28,028 nucleotides of DNA from Bacteroidota bacterium (GTDB taxonomy: Bacteria > Bacteroidota > Bacteroidia > NS11-12g > UBA9320): assembly GCA_947499775.1 (NCBI GenBank), contig CANMPY010000003.1, forward strand, positions 1 through 28,028. The letters are read 5' to 3'. Under the pieces are notes generated by a model, which saw only the letters and a list, made by a program, of their open reading frames with translations, did not search any database and was not told where the DNA came from. Every line of letters starts with the position of its first letter. Positions within the stretch are counted from its first letter, which is position 1. Shown here piece after piece: positions 7,468-16,595 of the stretch. A program made the translations under genes and the position numbers.

Positions 7468-8874
7468 TTAAATTTTTATTTTCGAATAGGTAACTCTGAA
7501 TTTCAAGGCTTTGTAATTTGGCATGCGGGTATTGTTTAAAATAACACGCGTTGGGGTAATTGGCTTATCGCTAGGAATGGTTACAAAAAATCCCCTATTA
7601 AGATTGGTTCCGTTAATTTTAAATTGATCCAACAAATGCTGTAAGTGCCGTGTGAATCGAATAGTATATTCATTTGTTAAAGAATTATAACCTCCACCGT
7701 AAATGGAATAGGTGCCCAACTTTGGATCAACAAAATCAATAAAATCAAGTATTGGTGAATTTAATTTAGTTGTTATATCTGGTTGAAGCAAATACAGTCT
7801 AAAAGGCAAACCATATGAGGAACTTATACTTCCATTTTGCGGGGTTAATACGAAAGCGGCTTCATTTATTATAATTCGTTCATTTGGCAATGCCGAATTG
7901 CATAGATTTAGTATATAAGGAATTTCAATTTTTGTTTTACATCCGCCCATTGATTGGATATAAGTGGTATTATAATGTTTGCTCGGATTGGCAAATTGAG
8001 TTAATAAATCAGGGTTTGTGTGAGCGGTATTATACATGTTATAATTCTCACAATTATTATTAAAAACAAAACTGTGTTGCGAGGTATCGTTATAGTGTAC
8101 AACAAGTTGCGAGTTTCCTGTAAAAAAATCGACCCCTGCTATAGCGCCTTGTCCGCTAGCCAATCCTGATGATTGAGGTACAAATACAATGCCTTTTACA
8201 AACGTTTTAAATGCCGATACTGAACCATATACGGATGGCGAAGCCTTTGCAAAATCTTCACCTACTTTTTTATTAAGTTTAATAAGTAATCCTGGAGCTT
8301 TTTTAACTGAAAGGCCTTTTTCTTTAATCGTTACACTATCTTTTAGATTAAATGAACCATTCCATACGCCTATTTCTTCTCCCAAAAGCGGTGAAATGTC
8401 AGAATAATATTTCAATCCACTCGAAATGGAATCCTTAAGATAATAAATAGTCATGGATTGATTGGAATTCAAGTTTCCATAGAAATAATCTTTATCCCAA
8501 CGAATGTAAAGCATTGCTGAATCAACCTTGGGAGCTGTACCGAAATTTAAATCAATTTGAGTTATGGTAAGTTGTGAAGCTACACCTGCTGTACTCATTC
8601 CAAAATCAGGATCAACCATTGCCCCTAATATATTAGTACTCAGAGAATCTGTTTTTAAAGAATCTTCTCTTACAGTAAAGGCGTTTACAGTAAAGGTATC
8701 TGTTTCTGCCGAATAAAGTTCTCCTTTATCGGGCCTTAAATTTAAACCTAAATCTGAATCTGTGTTTTTGCATGAAATTATAGAAATTCCACTAAAAAAT
8801 ATAACAAAATAAAGTAAGCCAATTGGCCTAAATATTAACCGTTGATTAATTTTCGACTGCCAGTACTGAGTCAT
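7468..8874 (-). CDS. DUF4270 family lipoprotein
   Basis: Protein of 468 residues. The first 35 residues contain a hydrophobic stretch ending in ISIISC, a lipoprotein signal with Cys35 as the lipidated residue. The mature part starts with a short motif around DLGLNLRPD, then TDTF.V.AFTV..DS..T....ILGAMVDP.FG.S.A, the typical opening of DUF4270. The rest is beta-rich with no catalytic motif I recognise. The function of the family is unknown; it is probably anchored in the outer membrane. The start overlaps the end of the upstream starch-synthase-like gene by 29 bases, suggesting translational coupling. From memory, this gene pair is frequently adjacent in Bacteroidota, often near pan genes as here. 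Confidence 0.9.
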   Translation of the reverse strand: MTQYWQSKINQRLIFRPIGLLYFVIFFSGISIISCKNTDSDLGLNLRPDKGELYSAETDTFTVNAFTVREDSLKTDSLSTNILGAMVDPDFGMSTAGVASQLTITQIDLNFGTAPKVDSAMLYIRWDKDYFYGNLNSNQSMTIYYLKDSISSGLKYYSDISPLLGEEIGVWNGSFNLKDSVTIKEKGLSVKKAPGLLIKLNKKVGEDFAKASPSVYGSVSAFKTFVKGIVFVPQSSGLASGQGAIAGVDFFTGNSQLVVHYNDTSQHSFVFNNNCENYNMYNTAHTNPDLLTQFANPSKHYNTTYIQSMGGCKTKIEIPYILNLCNSALPNERIIINEAAFVLTPQNGSISSSYGLPFRLYLLQPDITTKLNSPILDFIDFVDPKLGTYSIYGGGYNSLTNEYTIRFTRHLQHLLDQFKINGTNLNRGFFVTIPSDKPITPTRVILNNTRMPNYKALKFRVTYSKIKI

Positions 8875-9667
8875 AAAAATTTAAATACTTAGTAGCTAAT
8901 TCCTCCTCTTCATGTTGCATAACTGGCTTTCCTGTTGATTCACTTAAATGTTTTTCAACTTGCGGATGTAGGGATTCGCCGCAGCGAACAATTGCATCAG
9001 CATGCTTAATGGCACTAATATGAAGATTTGTTAATTCACCTGCACCAAAGGTTTCAAGGTCTTCATCAGAAATTGAATTCAAACTGGCTTTTCGGGTAAA
9101 ATCAGATCCCAAATCACCGTGAACTTCATTGTCAAAAACAGAATATATCACTCGCGTACTTCTAAATACAGGTTCGTCTTTATATATGGTTTTTAAATAA
9201 AGCGGTATAAGGCTAGTCATCCACCCTTTACAATGAATAATATCAGGGTACCAACCTAATTTTTTAACTGTTTCGATTGCCCCTTTGCAAAAGAAAATCA
9301 TACGTTCGTCATTGTCCGCAAAATATTCATCATTGTCATTCATGAATACATGCTTGCGATGAAAATAATCTTCATTGTCTAAAAAGTATACTTGCATTTT
9401 GGTCCCTGGAATAGAGGCCACTTTAATAATTAATGGATTGTCGTTGTCGTCAATCGAAATATTCATCCCCGACAACCTAACCACTTCGTGCAAACGATTC
9501 CGCCGTTCATTAATAACGCCAAATCTTGGAACCATAATTCTAACTTCGTTGTCATTTTCCTGAATGGCCTGAGGGACCATACGCGCTATGTCAGAAATAT
9601 TAGAAGTATTTAAAAAAGGATTCATCTCCGAACACACAAACAGAACTTTTTTACGATTATTTTCCAT
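8846..9667 (-). CDS. glycogen/starch synthase N-terminal (GT5) domain protein
   Basis: Short protein (273 residues from the ATG at 9667) matching only the N-terminal Rossmann domain of GT5 starch/glycogen synthases. It opens with KKVLFVCSEMNPF and continues through DIARMVPQAI, RIMVPRFG, V.FLDNEDYF.R, DNDERMIFFCKGAIE and DIIHCKGW, all lining up with family positions. The C-terminal half with the ADP-glucose site of full GlgA (about 470 residues) is absent, and the KTGGLGDV-like sugar-nucleotide motif is replaced by TSNISDIA. Catalytic synthase activity is therefore doubtful. An upstream in-frame ATG at 9721 would add 18 residues, but 9667 begins the conserved domain. It is the first gene of the operon with DUF4270, aroF and asd. 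Confidence 0.85.
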   Translation of the reverse strand: MENNRKKVLFVCSEMNPFLNTSNISDIARMVPQAIQENDNEVRIMVPRFGVINERRNRLHEVVRLSGMNISIDDNDNPLIIKVASIPGTKMQVYFLDNEDYFHRKHVFMNDNDEYFADNDERMIFFCKGAIETVKKLGWYPDIIHCKGWMTSLIPLYLKTIYKDEPVFRSTRVIYSVFDNEVHGDLGSDFTRKASLNSISDEDLETFGAGELTNLHISAIKHADAIVRCGESLHPQVEKHLSESTGKPVMQHEEEELATKYLNFYDSVLAVEN

Positions 9668-9696
9668 ATAGTATTTATAAAAATTGTTAAGGAATA

Positions 9697-9704
9697 CAAA
9701 ATTA
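9697..9704 (-). promoter_or_regulatory. -7 box (TAATTTTG) for the starch-synthase-like operon
   Basis: TAATTTTG on the minus strand fits TAnnTTTG and lies 29 bases before the preferred ATG at 9667. No TTG occurs at the usual -33 distance. If it is used, transcription starts after the alternative ATG at 9721, which would exclude that start. Confidence 0.4.
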
Positions 9705-9765
9705 TAGCATATTTTCGGCATTATTTTTTTAAAAAGTACTTGTTTGATAACTATTTTTTTATATT

Positions 9766-10611
9766 ATGATAGTAATAAAATCACCGATTGAATTAGATTC
9801 TTTGCTTAAATCTTCAAGAATCAATAACCATACAATAGGTTTTGTGCCAACAATGGGCGCATTGCATCATGGCCATCTTTCTCTAATAAAACAATGCAAA
9901 TCCGAAAATGATATAACCGTTTGCAGCATATTTGTGAATCCAAAACAATTTAATGAAGTTGAGGATTTGAATAAATACCCTCGCCCGATAGAAAAAGATA
10001 TCATCTTATTACAAGAATCGGGAACGGATATTCTTTTTTTACCAAGCATCGAAAATATTTATCCAAGCGGGTATAAACAGCCGGTTTTTGAATTAAACGA
10101 AATGGATAATTTATTGGAAGGCGCTTCAAGGCCGGGTCATTTTAGAGGAGTGGCCATGGTTATCGAAAGACTTTTTTATTATGTTAATCCTTCAAAAGCA
10201 TATTTTGGTCAAAAGGACTTTCAGCAAATCTTGGTAATTCAAAAAATTCTTAAGCAGTTTAATTTCAAAGCAGAAATTATCATATGCGAAATTGTTAGAG
10301 AGCCAAATGGGTTAGCGATGAGTTCAAGGAATAGTCGGCTATCTGAAGTTCAACGCGAAAGCGCTGGTTTTATTTATGAATCTCTTTTGCAGTTAAAATT
10401 AGATGTGAAAAATTTGCCATTGCAACCGGCTATTGAAAAAGCAAAGAAATCAATGACTATTGATGAAGCTGCGCATGTTGAATATCTTGTTATCGCAGAT
10501 AGCAGTTCGTTAAGTTCCATTGAACATATAGCAGATAGTAATAAGGCTATTGCTTTAGTGGTAGTCAACTATTTTGGGGTACGCTTACTTGATAATATAT
10601 ATTTATCCTAA
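9766..10611 (+). CDS. panC: pantothenate synthetase
   Basis: ATP-dependent ligase joining pantoate and beta-alanine to give pantothenate, the precursor of coenzyme A; cytoplasmic. The 281 residues match the family length. Visible signatures: FVPTMGALHHGHLSLI (HIGH-type HHGH at 34-37), SIFVNPKQFN, the pantoate-binding region LEGASRPGHFRGVA, YFGQKDFQQ, and the KMSKS-like loop GLAMSSRNSRLS. It is transcribed away from the starch-synthase-like operon across a 98-base gap after the ATG at 9667. Its 3' end is followed by a strong bidirectional hairpin shared with the OmpA-type gene. No panD or panB is present in the window. Confidence 0.98.
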   Translation: MIVIKSPIELDSLLKSSRINNHTIGFVPTMGALHHGHLSLIKQCKSENDITVCSIFVNPKQFNEVEDLNKYPRPIEKDIILLQESGTDILFLPSIENIYPSGYKQPVFELNEMDNLLEGASRPGHFRGVAMVIERLFYYVNPSKAYFGQKDFQQILVIQKILKQFNFKAEIIICEIVREPNGLAMSSRNSRLSEVQRESAGFIYESLLQLKLDVKNLPLQPAIEKAKKSMTIDEAAHVEYLVIADSSSLSSIEHIADSNKAIALVVVNYFGVRLLDNIYLS

Positions 10612-10622
10612 AAAGCAAAGGG

Positions 10623-10663
10623 CAATAAAAAAGGTCAATCCATTGGATTGACCTTTTTTATTG
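10623..10663. terminator. bidirectional rho-independent terminator
   Basis: A perfect 19-base-pair stem with the 3-base loop ATT: the core GGTCAATCC pairs with GGATTGACC, flanked by runs of A on the left and T on the right. The gene on each side (panC on plus, OmpA-type on minus) ends just before it, and both directions give a stem followed by T residues. Confidence 0.9.
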
Positions 10664-10675
10664 TTAACGATATTT

Positions 10676-11746
10676 TTATTTTCGAACGTAGGCCTTAACC
10701 AAACAACGTCGGTTTAAAGCTTTTCCTTCTTCTGTTTCATTACTGCTAATAGGTTGAGTTTCACCAAATCCTTGTGCACTTAGTCTTGCAGCATCTACCT
10801 TTTTATCAACCAGGTACTGCATTACTGCATCTGCTCTTGATTGCGACAAGGTTAAATTATTCTCTGGCTCTCCCACATTATCGGTATGGCCTTCAACAAG
10901 CGCATTAACGGTTGGGTAAGCTAACATAAGCATTATTACAGAGTCTAGTGCAGCGTATGATTCAGGTAAAATGGTAGATTTAGCGGTTTCAAATTGTATA
11001 AGTTTTGAAAATAAATCTAATTTAGTTTTAAGTTCTTTTGGAACTTCGTTCTCTGCAGGTCCAATTCGTGGAGCGCCAGTAGCTATGCCTAAATTATAAG
11101 CAAATCCAATACGATGCGTTAAATAAGCATCCATCAAATTATTGCGTGTATGCACCCATGGATCATATGGCAATCCATCTAAATTATCATCATATGAATA
11201 ATTGTATAAAACTTGAGCCATAACATCAAAAGACTCATTAAGCGCAAATTTTAAACCACCACCAACAGCCCATTGAACGGCAAATCGGCTAAAGTTTTGT
11301 TGTGGCATAGCGGGCGATGGTGAATTTCGAATTTTTGTAACATAATTTAAAAGTCCCCAGCTTGCTTGTAAATATGGTCTAAATTTTGATTGCTCACTGA
11401 TAATTTTATTGTTGGCTAGTTTATATCTTACGCCAGGCATTACGGTCCAAATGTTGGCCCTGAACCCTTCTTTTTCAAACGATTCGTCCATATGACCCAA
11501 ATCGCCGAAATCTACGCCTAAAATACCATCAAACGACGGCGTTAAGTAGTATCCGAATGCAGCTCCTCCTCCTTGATAGGTAGGCTTTGAGGCGAAAAAG
11601 TATCTTGTGCCTCGATCTCCTCCATACTCATTAATTCCACCATATGCTTCAATTCCCAATCGATGCGCGTAATTTTGCGCTTCAATTCTATTTGAATAAA
11701 GGATTGTTAGGATTGTAAAAATGGTTAGGTATAATTTTTTGTTCAT
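10676..11746 (-). CDS. OmpA-family outer membrane protein
   Basis: Protein of 356 residues with a signal peptide (residues 1-23, cut after IEA, leaving Gln24). Residues 24-215 alternate in a beta-barrel style (YGGINEYGGDRGTRYFF, PYLQASWGLLNYV, WAVGGGLKFAL, AQVLYNYSYDD). Residues 240-356 are an OmpA-like peptidoglycan-binding domain with VEGHTDNVG, LSQSRADAVMQYL and GFGETQPI...EEGKALNRRC. It probably tethers the outer membrane to the cell wall; the barrel may be structural. Single gene with its own upstream region (120 bases, very AT-rich, shared with divergent menE) and a strong terminator. No clear TAnnTTTG box was seen in front of it. Confidence 0.93.
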   Translation of the reverse strand: MNKKLYLTIFTILTILYSNRIEAQNYAHRLGIEAYGGINEYGGDRGTRYFFASKPTYQGGGAAFGYYLTPSFDGILGVDFGDLGHMDESFEKEGFRANIWTVMPGVRYKLANNKIISEQSKFRPYLQASWGLLNYVTKIRNSPSPAMPQQNFSRFAVQWAVGGGLKFALNESFDVMAQVLYNYSYDDNLDGLPYDPWVHTRNNLMDAYLTHRIGFAYNLGIATGAPRIGPAENEVPKELKTKLDLFSKLIQFETAKSTILPESYAALDSVIMLMLAYPTVNALVEGHTDNVGEPENNLTLSQSRADAVMQYLVDKKVDAARLSAQGFGETQPISSNETEEGKALNRRCLVKAYVRK

Positions 11747-11866
11747 AAAACTTTATTTGTCTATTTTGAATAGCAATAATAGTTCTAATTTTAATAAAAA
11801 GAAATTTTTATAAAAATAAATAAATATTGCTAAAATAAGATATAACATATTGAAATATAAATCTAT

Positions 11867-12949
11867 ATGACGATTGTGATTGAAGATATTCCCTATAATT
11901 TAGAAGATTTTTTATTTAAAAATTTAATTTTAACGGAGAATAATGCACCAAATTGCCTTGCATCTGAATTTTTAACAACTTGGATTTCTGGCTGCAAAGA
12001 GTTTAAAATACAAACTTCAGGGTCTACTGGGGAACCTAAATCAATAATTTTAAAGCGAAAATGGATGGAGGCAAGTGCCCTTCAGACGATTAACATTTTA
12101 GGACTTTGGAACGAAAATGTTCTATGTTGTTTGCCATGTAATAAAATAGGCGGATTAATGATGATCGTAAGATCATTGGCTGGGGGGTTTAACCTTACCA
12201 TTCATGAACCCAAGGCGGATCCACTTAGTAGAATAGAGCTTGATCATACTTTTACATTTATATCATTGGTGCCAGCTCAATTAGTGAGCATTTTTGAATC
12301 GAAAGATAGTATTGAAAAATTAAATAAATTTAAAACTGTTTTATTGGGAGGGGCACCTCTATCCAATGAAACTTTAGACCAATTAAATCTAATAATTCCT
12401 GATGTATATTTAACCTATGGCATGACCGAAACCTGCAGTCATATTGCCTTACAGAAATTAAATAACGGCAGCTGGTCAAGGTTTAAGGTGAACGATTATG
12501 TTGACATAAAAACGGATGATATGGGATTGCTTTCCATCAATGGATTTCAAACTGGTAATGAATGGGTGCATACAAAGGATATTGTAAAAATTCATGATTC
12601 TAAATCATTTGAGTTTATAGGTCGAGCTGATTTTATGATAAATTCTGGTGGATATAAAATTTTCCCAGAGGTATTAGAACAAAAAATAAAAACCCTGTTT
12701 AAATTAAAAGGATGGGAAGCCAACTTGGCGATTACTGATATAGCACATGAAAAATGGGGGAGTAGTGTAGTACTCGTAATGGATAAGCATAAAACGCCTT
12801 CTGAACACCAAATTATAGACTATTTAATCGTAAAGTTGCTTAAGCATGAGTTACCAAAACAAGTTTTAATTCTAGATGTTATTCCTTATTTCGATAATGG
12901 AAAATTAAACCGATTGAGATTAAGGGAGCTGGTGTCTGCTATTAGCTGA
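11867..12949 (+). CDS. menE: o-succinylbenzoate-CoA ligase (AMP-forming)
   Basis: Adenylate-forming enzyme. The 360 residues match the short MenE version common in Bacteroidota, which lacks most of the N-terminal subdomain. Signatures: P-loop TSGSTGEPKS (50-59), LGGAPLS, YGMTETCSH (the core A5-type motif), a GRAD.MINSGGYKI segment, and the catalytic Lys346 in NGKLNR. It would activate o-succinylbenzoate for menaquinone synthesis. Substrate assignment rests on overall resemblance; no other men gene is in the window, so a different acyl substrate is possible. Its 3' end overlaps the convergent CDF transporter gene by 30 bases, and no terminator is visible between them. Confidence 0.9.
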   Translation: MTIVIEDIPYNLEDFLFKNLILTENNAPNCLASEFLTTWISGCKEFKIQTSGSTGEPKSIILKRKWMEASALQTINILGLWNENVLCCLPCNKIGGLMMIVRSLAGGFNLTIHEPKADPLSRIELDHTFTFISLVPAQLVSIFESKDSIEKLNKFKTVLLGGAPLSNETLDQLNLIIPDVYLTYGMTETCSHIALQKLNNGSWSRFKVNDYVDIKTDDMGLLSINGFQTGNEWVHTKDIVKIHDSKSFEFIGRADFMINSGGYKIFPEVLEQKIKTLFKLKGWEANLAITDIAHEKWGSSVVLVMDKHKTPSEHQIIDYLIVKLLKHELPKQVLILDVIPYFDNGKLNRLRLRELVSAIS

Positions 12950-13906
12950 GATATTCTCAATGGTCCAATCAATTTTATGGATAAAGTCATGTTTCCTAAA
13001 AGTACAACTTTCTAATTGACACAATTTGCATGAAAATTCGAAGCAAGCGTCGGTGTGAACAAATAGCTCTACACTTTCACCAAAATGACTTTTTATTGTA
13101 GTTTCAAGTTCGTCAATAGCCTTATGTGCTTCATGAATATTGTAATACCAAGGCACTGTTAAATGGGAATCTAAGTGCAAAACACTTCCATATTTAATGA
13201 TTCTCAAATTGTGTAAATCTATCCAATCTGCTTTTCGGTGAGTATTTAAAAGCGTAACCGCTTTGCCTAAGAGTTTCAGGTCGGCCTCATCCATTATTCC
13301 AGCAATCGATTGTCGTAATATTTTAAAGGCAGCCCTGATAATAATCAGTGCAAATACCAGTGCAACTGCACTATCAATCCACATAAAACCTGTAATGCTC
13401 ACTATTATTAATCCAATAATAATAGCCAGAGTGGAATACATGTCCGACAAAAGGTGTTTGCCACTTGCCATTAAAGCCAATGAATTGTTCCGTTTTCCTG
13501 TTTTACTGGCGTAAAGCCCAACTATTAAATTAAGTATAGCAGAAATAAAAATTAATACTATTCCAGAATTAAGTTTTTGCAATTCATGAGGCGAACTTAT
13601 ATTTAAAATAGACTTATATATTAATATTAATCCAGCCACAAAAATGAGAGTGCCTTCAATAGCGGCCGACACAAATTCTACCTTTCCATGTCCATAAGGG
13701 TGATTGCTATCTTTTGGCTGTGCCGACAAGTAAAGACTATAAAGGCCAATAAATCCTGTGATGACATTGATTGTGCTTTCAAGAGCGTCGGTAAGTATAG
13801 AAACGGAATTGGTGATATACCAAGCCCAAAGCTTAATTATAAATAAAATTACAGCAACGCAGGTTACTAATTGTTGAACCTTTATATTTTGCCTTGAAGC
13901 ATGCAT
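12920..13906 (-). CDS. cation diffusion facilitator (CDF) family transporter
   Basis: Inner-membrane metal/proton antiporter, 328 residues, with six predicted helices in residues 10-210 and a C-terminal cytoplasmic domain. The metal site is visible as DALES in TM2 (Asp followed by Glu-Ser instead of the DxxxD of zinc exporters such as YiiP) and HLLSD in TM5 (the usual HxxxD). HPYGHGKVEF after TM2 is the standard family signature. The C-terminal domain contains HTDACFEFSC and ends in a CX4CX2CX4C cluster (Cys288, 293, 296, 301), likely a metal-binding tail. Metal specificity cannot be told; the TM2 change argues against a plain zinc exporter. It overlaps menE tail to tail. Confidence 0.92.
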   Translation of the reverse strand: MHASRQNIKVQQLVTCVAVILFIIKLWAWYITNSVSILTDALESTINVITGFIGLYSLYLSAQPKDSNHPYGHGKVEFVSAAIEGTLIFVAGLILIYKSILNISSPHELQKLNSGIVLIFISAILNLIVGLYASKTGKRNNSLALMASGKHLLSDMYSTLAIIIGLIIVSITGFMWIDSAVALVFALIIIRAAFKILRQSIAGIMDEADLKLLGKAVTLLNTHRKADWIDLHNLRIIKYGSVLHLDSHLTVPWYYNIHEAHKAIDELETTIKSHFGESVELFVHTDACFEFSCKLCQLESCTFRKHDFIHKIDWTIENISANSRHQLP

Positions 13907-13961
13907 CTACCGAACAAAGGTCAGATAAAATATGTTATTTTAGTAACAATAATTGGCTTTC

Positions 13962-16466
13962 TTATTCCTTGCTAATTTTAAAATAACTAAATGAACTATT
14001 ATATATATGTGCTCTTAAAATGTATATACCTTTTGGCACAGAGGATAAATCTATTTTAGTTTCAGTGCCAGATAATATCACTTTCCCAAGAGCGTCAATT
14101 AAGGTGTAGCTAAAAATATCGGACGACAAGTATACTGTGTTATGTGCCGGATTAGGGTAAACATAGGAATTTTGACTTTCATCCGTTTTAATAAATCCTG
14201 GATGAACTGGATTTACAGCATTTGAATTTACAACGGTTTTACACCTGTTAACTGCTTTTAAGGTTGCATTATACGGTTTGCCCATCGGATATATATGAAC
14301 AGGGTTTATTAGGCTGCTGCTATCACCATCACCAAAATACCATTTAAAAGATTCAGCATAAAGGCTTGTATTGGTAAAACTTACAGTTCTGCCATTTACC
14401 GCAGATGTAAATATACTAATAGGATTATTTAATACTATCACCTTGGCAATTAGAGTGTCGCTGCTCCCGCATAAATTTACAGCTTTTACCCAAAATGTAA
14501 ACGGACCACCTGTAGAGTTCCAATTGATAGTTTTTTTATTCTTTGTGTTGCTAATAGAAGTTGCCTGAGATGGGAGTTGCCATGTAAGTGTATTGGGATC
14601 ACTAAAACTATCAACCGCTAGTGTTGTTAAACCTAAGCATGCGGTATCCTCAAATACTAAATTTGTAGGGGTTTTAGGTTTTAATGGCAATATGGTGATA
14701 TAGGCTATCTTAATACTAGAGTCGGTTCCAAAATCATTGGTTGCAAATAGTTTTATGGTTTTAGCCCCCTCACTGTCATATTTTATTGTATGAGGACCTT
14801 TACCCGAAGCTGTAGTTGGTGTTGCATTACTTCCAAAATGCCATAGATATGTTTTTACAACCCCAATTGTAGTATCGCTAATGAGAATATTCGATTTTGG
14901 GCAAGCAACAATTTTGTCGGTCTTAAAACCAGACAAAGCCTTTGTATATCCACATGCCGATTGTGCCAAAGCTTTCATTGCGCTTCCAGAACAAACATTC
15001 ATTTTAATGCTTTTATCCTTTACGTAATTGCCACCATTTAAATCATTGGTACTTAACGATGATTTTTTTTGTCCATTACTAATTGAATAATGCATCATTT
15101 CGGAACCGGCAATCACATGTCCCAATTGATGGCCATGTCCTAGTTCATGAGAAAGTACCGACTGAAAATCATATTGCGACCCTCCAACTGTTCCCGTTCC
15201 GAAGTACCAATTGCGCGAGCTGTCGGCTTCAATATCCATTTCATTTACATACCATTCCATATCTGTTCCATTTATATAACACCCTTGCCAATAACTGTAA
15301 CACACAGCCAATCGGCTATCTGCAAATTTTGTAAGGCGAACGATATTCACTTGATCTCCATCGATATCTTTTATAGTAGTATCTCTTCCAATATCCCAAT
15401 TTACTAATGTACCGCAACGCCACGTTTCCATTGAGCGCAAAAACGAGTTCACCATTGGGGTATTTGCTTTGAAACGTGTATTGAACTGAAAGGTATACCC
15501 GCCTTTGTTATTGTCATTTCTAAGGTCGGTTTTATAGTATTGTTCAGCATTTCCGCTCGGTTGAAAAGAGGCATTTAAATGCGAAAAATTTATCTTAAAT
15601 CCTGTAAAACTAATGGATGAACCACTGTCGTTTGTGGCTACTTTAATGGTTCCTGTTCCTGCTCTACTTGGTATTCGCACTTTTATTTGTGTATCGTTCC
15701 AAACGGTATAATCAGCAGCATAAGGTGTTTTCATTCGCCTTCCATCGCCATAATTAGCATCTATAAATTCAACTCTGCCCTTGCCTCTGGTCTTTCCAAA
15801 ATAGATACCATTGATAGTGATAATATCATCGATACCCGCATTGCCACTATTAACGCCATTGAAATTTGTAATTACTGGAGTGGCTGTAGGTCGGTATTTT
15901 AATCGTTCAGGGTTATAGCCAAACGATTTTCCAAGGCTAAATTTTTGTTTGGTATAAAGTTGAAGTCTTTCATACAAGATGGTTGAAATGCCCGAAAAAA
16001 CCTCTGAACCATCAAAGGCTTTATTGTCATCTAAATCATAACTTACAAAGGATTGAACGCTTGCGCTGCCTTGATATTTTGGTTTTCCATTGGATGTTAC
16101 AAAATCGGGAGTTTTAACCACATTCGTAGTTAATAAAAATACTCCTACGTCGTTAGTTTGTAATTCTAATTCTGGGTCGGCATGATGTTTTTCTAATCCT
16201 ATTTGACCTCCGAAAGTTATTACTTCTATTAGGTATGGCGCGCTTACATTGCCTTTAAAAATCTTATATACTTCAATAACTGAAGAAGTGTAAATTGCAT
16301 TTCTTCCAACTTCTCTGAATGGGTACTGTTCAATTACTTTTCCTTCAACAATTAGGGCAGAAACATCCACTCTTTTTTGCAAACTCCATGATTCTATAGC
16401 GCATTGGCTTATACCAAATTTTGAGATTAAACATAAAGAGATAAAAGTCATAAATTTATAAGTCAT
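13962..16466 (-). CDS. secreted metzincin-like metalloprotease with T9SS sorting domain
   Basis: Protein of 834 residues. A signal peptide ends after GIS (residue 20), leaving Gln21. Order of parts: an N-terminal domain (about 21-180); an IPT/TIG-type Ig domain (about 190-290, with ITINGIYFG and V.IPSRAGTGTI.V); a zinc protease domain with HELGHGHQLGH (His440, Glu441, His444, His450) and a following MMHYS that could be the Met-turn; two PKD-like domains (about 530-600 and 690-750, with WYFGDGDSS); and a T9SS type A sorting domain from about 760 (YVYPNPAHNTVYL, GIYILR). It is predicted to be exported and attached or released by the T9SS. The canonical Gly of HExxHxxGxxH is Gln here. ATG at 16466 was used; an in-frame ATG at 16451 is equally able to give a signal peptide. 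Confidence 0.9.
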   Translation of the reverse strand: MTYKFMTFISLCLISKFGISQCAIESWSLQKRVDVSALIVEGKVIEQYPFREVGRNAIYTSSVIEVYKIFKGNVSAPYLIEVITFGGQIGLEKHHADPELELQTNDVGVFLLTTNVVKTPDFVTSNGKPKYQGSASVQSFVSYDLDDNKAFDGSEVFSGISTILYERLQLYTKQKFSLGKSFGYNPERLKYRPTATPVITNFNGVNSGNAGIDDIITINGIYFGKTRGKGRVEFIDANYGDGRRMKTPYAADYTVWNDTQIKVRIPSRAGTGTIKVATNDSGSSISFTGFKINFSHLNASFQPSGNAEQYYKTDLRNDNNKGGYTFQFNTRFKANTPMVNSFLRSMETWRCGTLVNWDIGRDTTIKDIDGDQVNIVRLTKFADSRLAVCYSYWQGCYINGTDMEWYVNEMDIEADSSRNWYFGTGTVGGSQYDFQSVLSHELGHGHQLGHVIAGSEMMHYSISNGQKKSSLSTNDLNGGNYVKDKSIKMNVCSGSAMKALAQSACGYTKALSGFKTDKIVACPKSNILISDTTIGVVKTYLWHFGSNATPTTASGKGPHTIKYDSEGAKTIKLFATNDFGTDSSIKIAYITILPLKPKTPTNLVFEDTACLGLTTLAVDSFSDPNTLTWQLPSQATSISNTKNKKTINWNSTGGPFTFWVKAVNLCGSSDTLIAKVIVLNNPISIFTSAVNGRTVSFTNTSLYAESFKWYFGDGDSSSLINPVHIYPMGKPYNATLKAVNRCKTVVNSNAVNPVHPGFIKTDESQNSYVYPNPAHNTVYLSSDIFSYTLIDALGKVILSGTETKIDLSSVPKGIYILRAHIYNSSFSYFKISKE

Positions 16467-16556
16467 AGTATGGTTTAAAAAAAATCAAATTACGGAGTTA
16501 AAACAGTAATAAACAATACGCAAAAGAGTGAGCCCTCTAATTAAAGCTAACTTGGC

Positions 16557-16586
16557 TTGGACACTTAAAGATATAGTTTACCTTTG
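16557..16586 (+). promoter_or_regulatory. promoter of purKE (TTG-N19-TACCTTTG)
   Basis: TTG at 16557-16559, a 19-base spacer, then TACCTTTG at 16579-16586 gives an exact match to the Bacteroidota TTG/TAnnTTTG pattern. The ATG at 16596 lies 9 bases after the box, so the transcript would have only a few leader bases. Confidence 0.75.
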
Positions 16587-16595
16587 TGGCCTTCA

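Noticed and set aside
9737..9746. TACTTGTTTG as a -7 box for panC
   Set aside because: The spacing between TA and TTTG is four bases instead of two, so it does not fit TAnnTTTG.
16584..16595. TTG at 16584 as the purK start
   Set aside because: It lies within the predicted -7 box TACCTTTG, and the ATG at 16596 gives the normal N-terminus.
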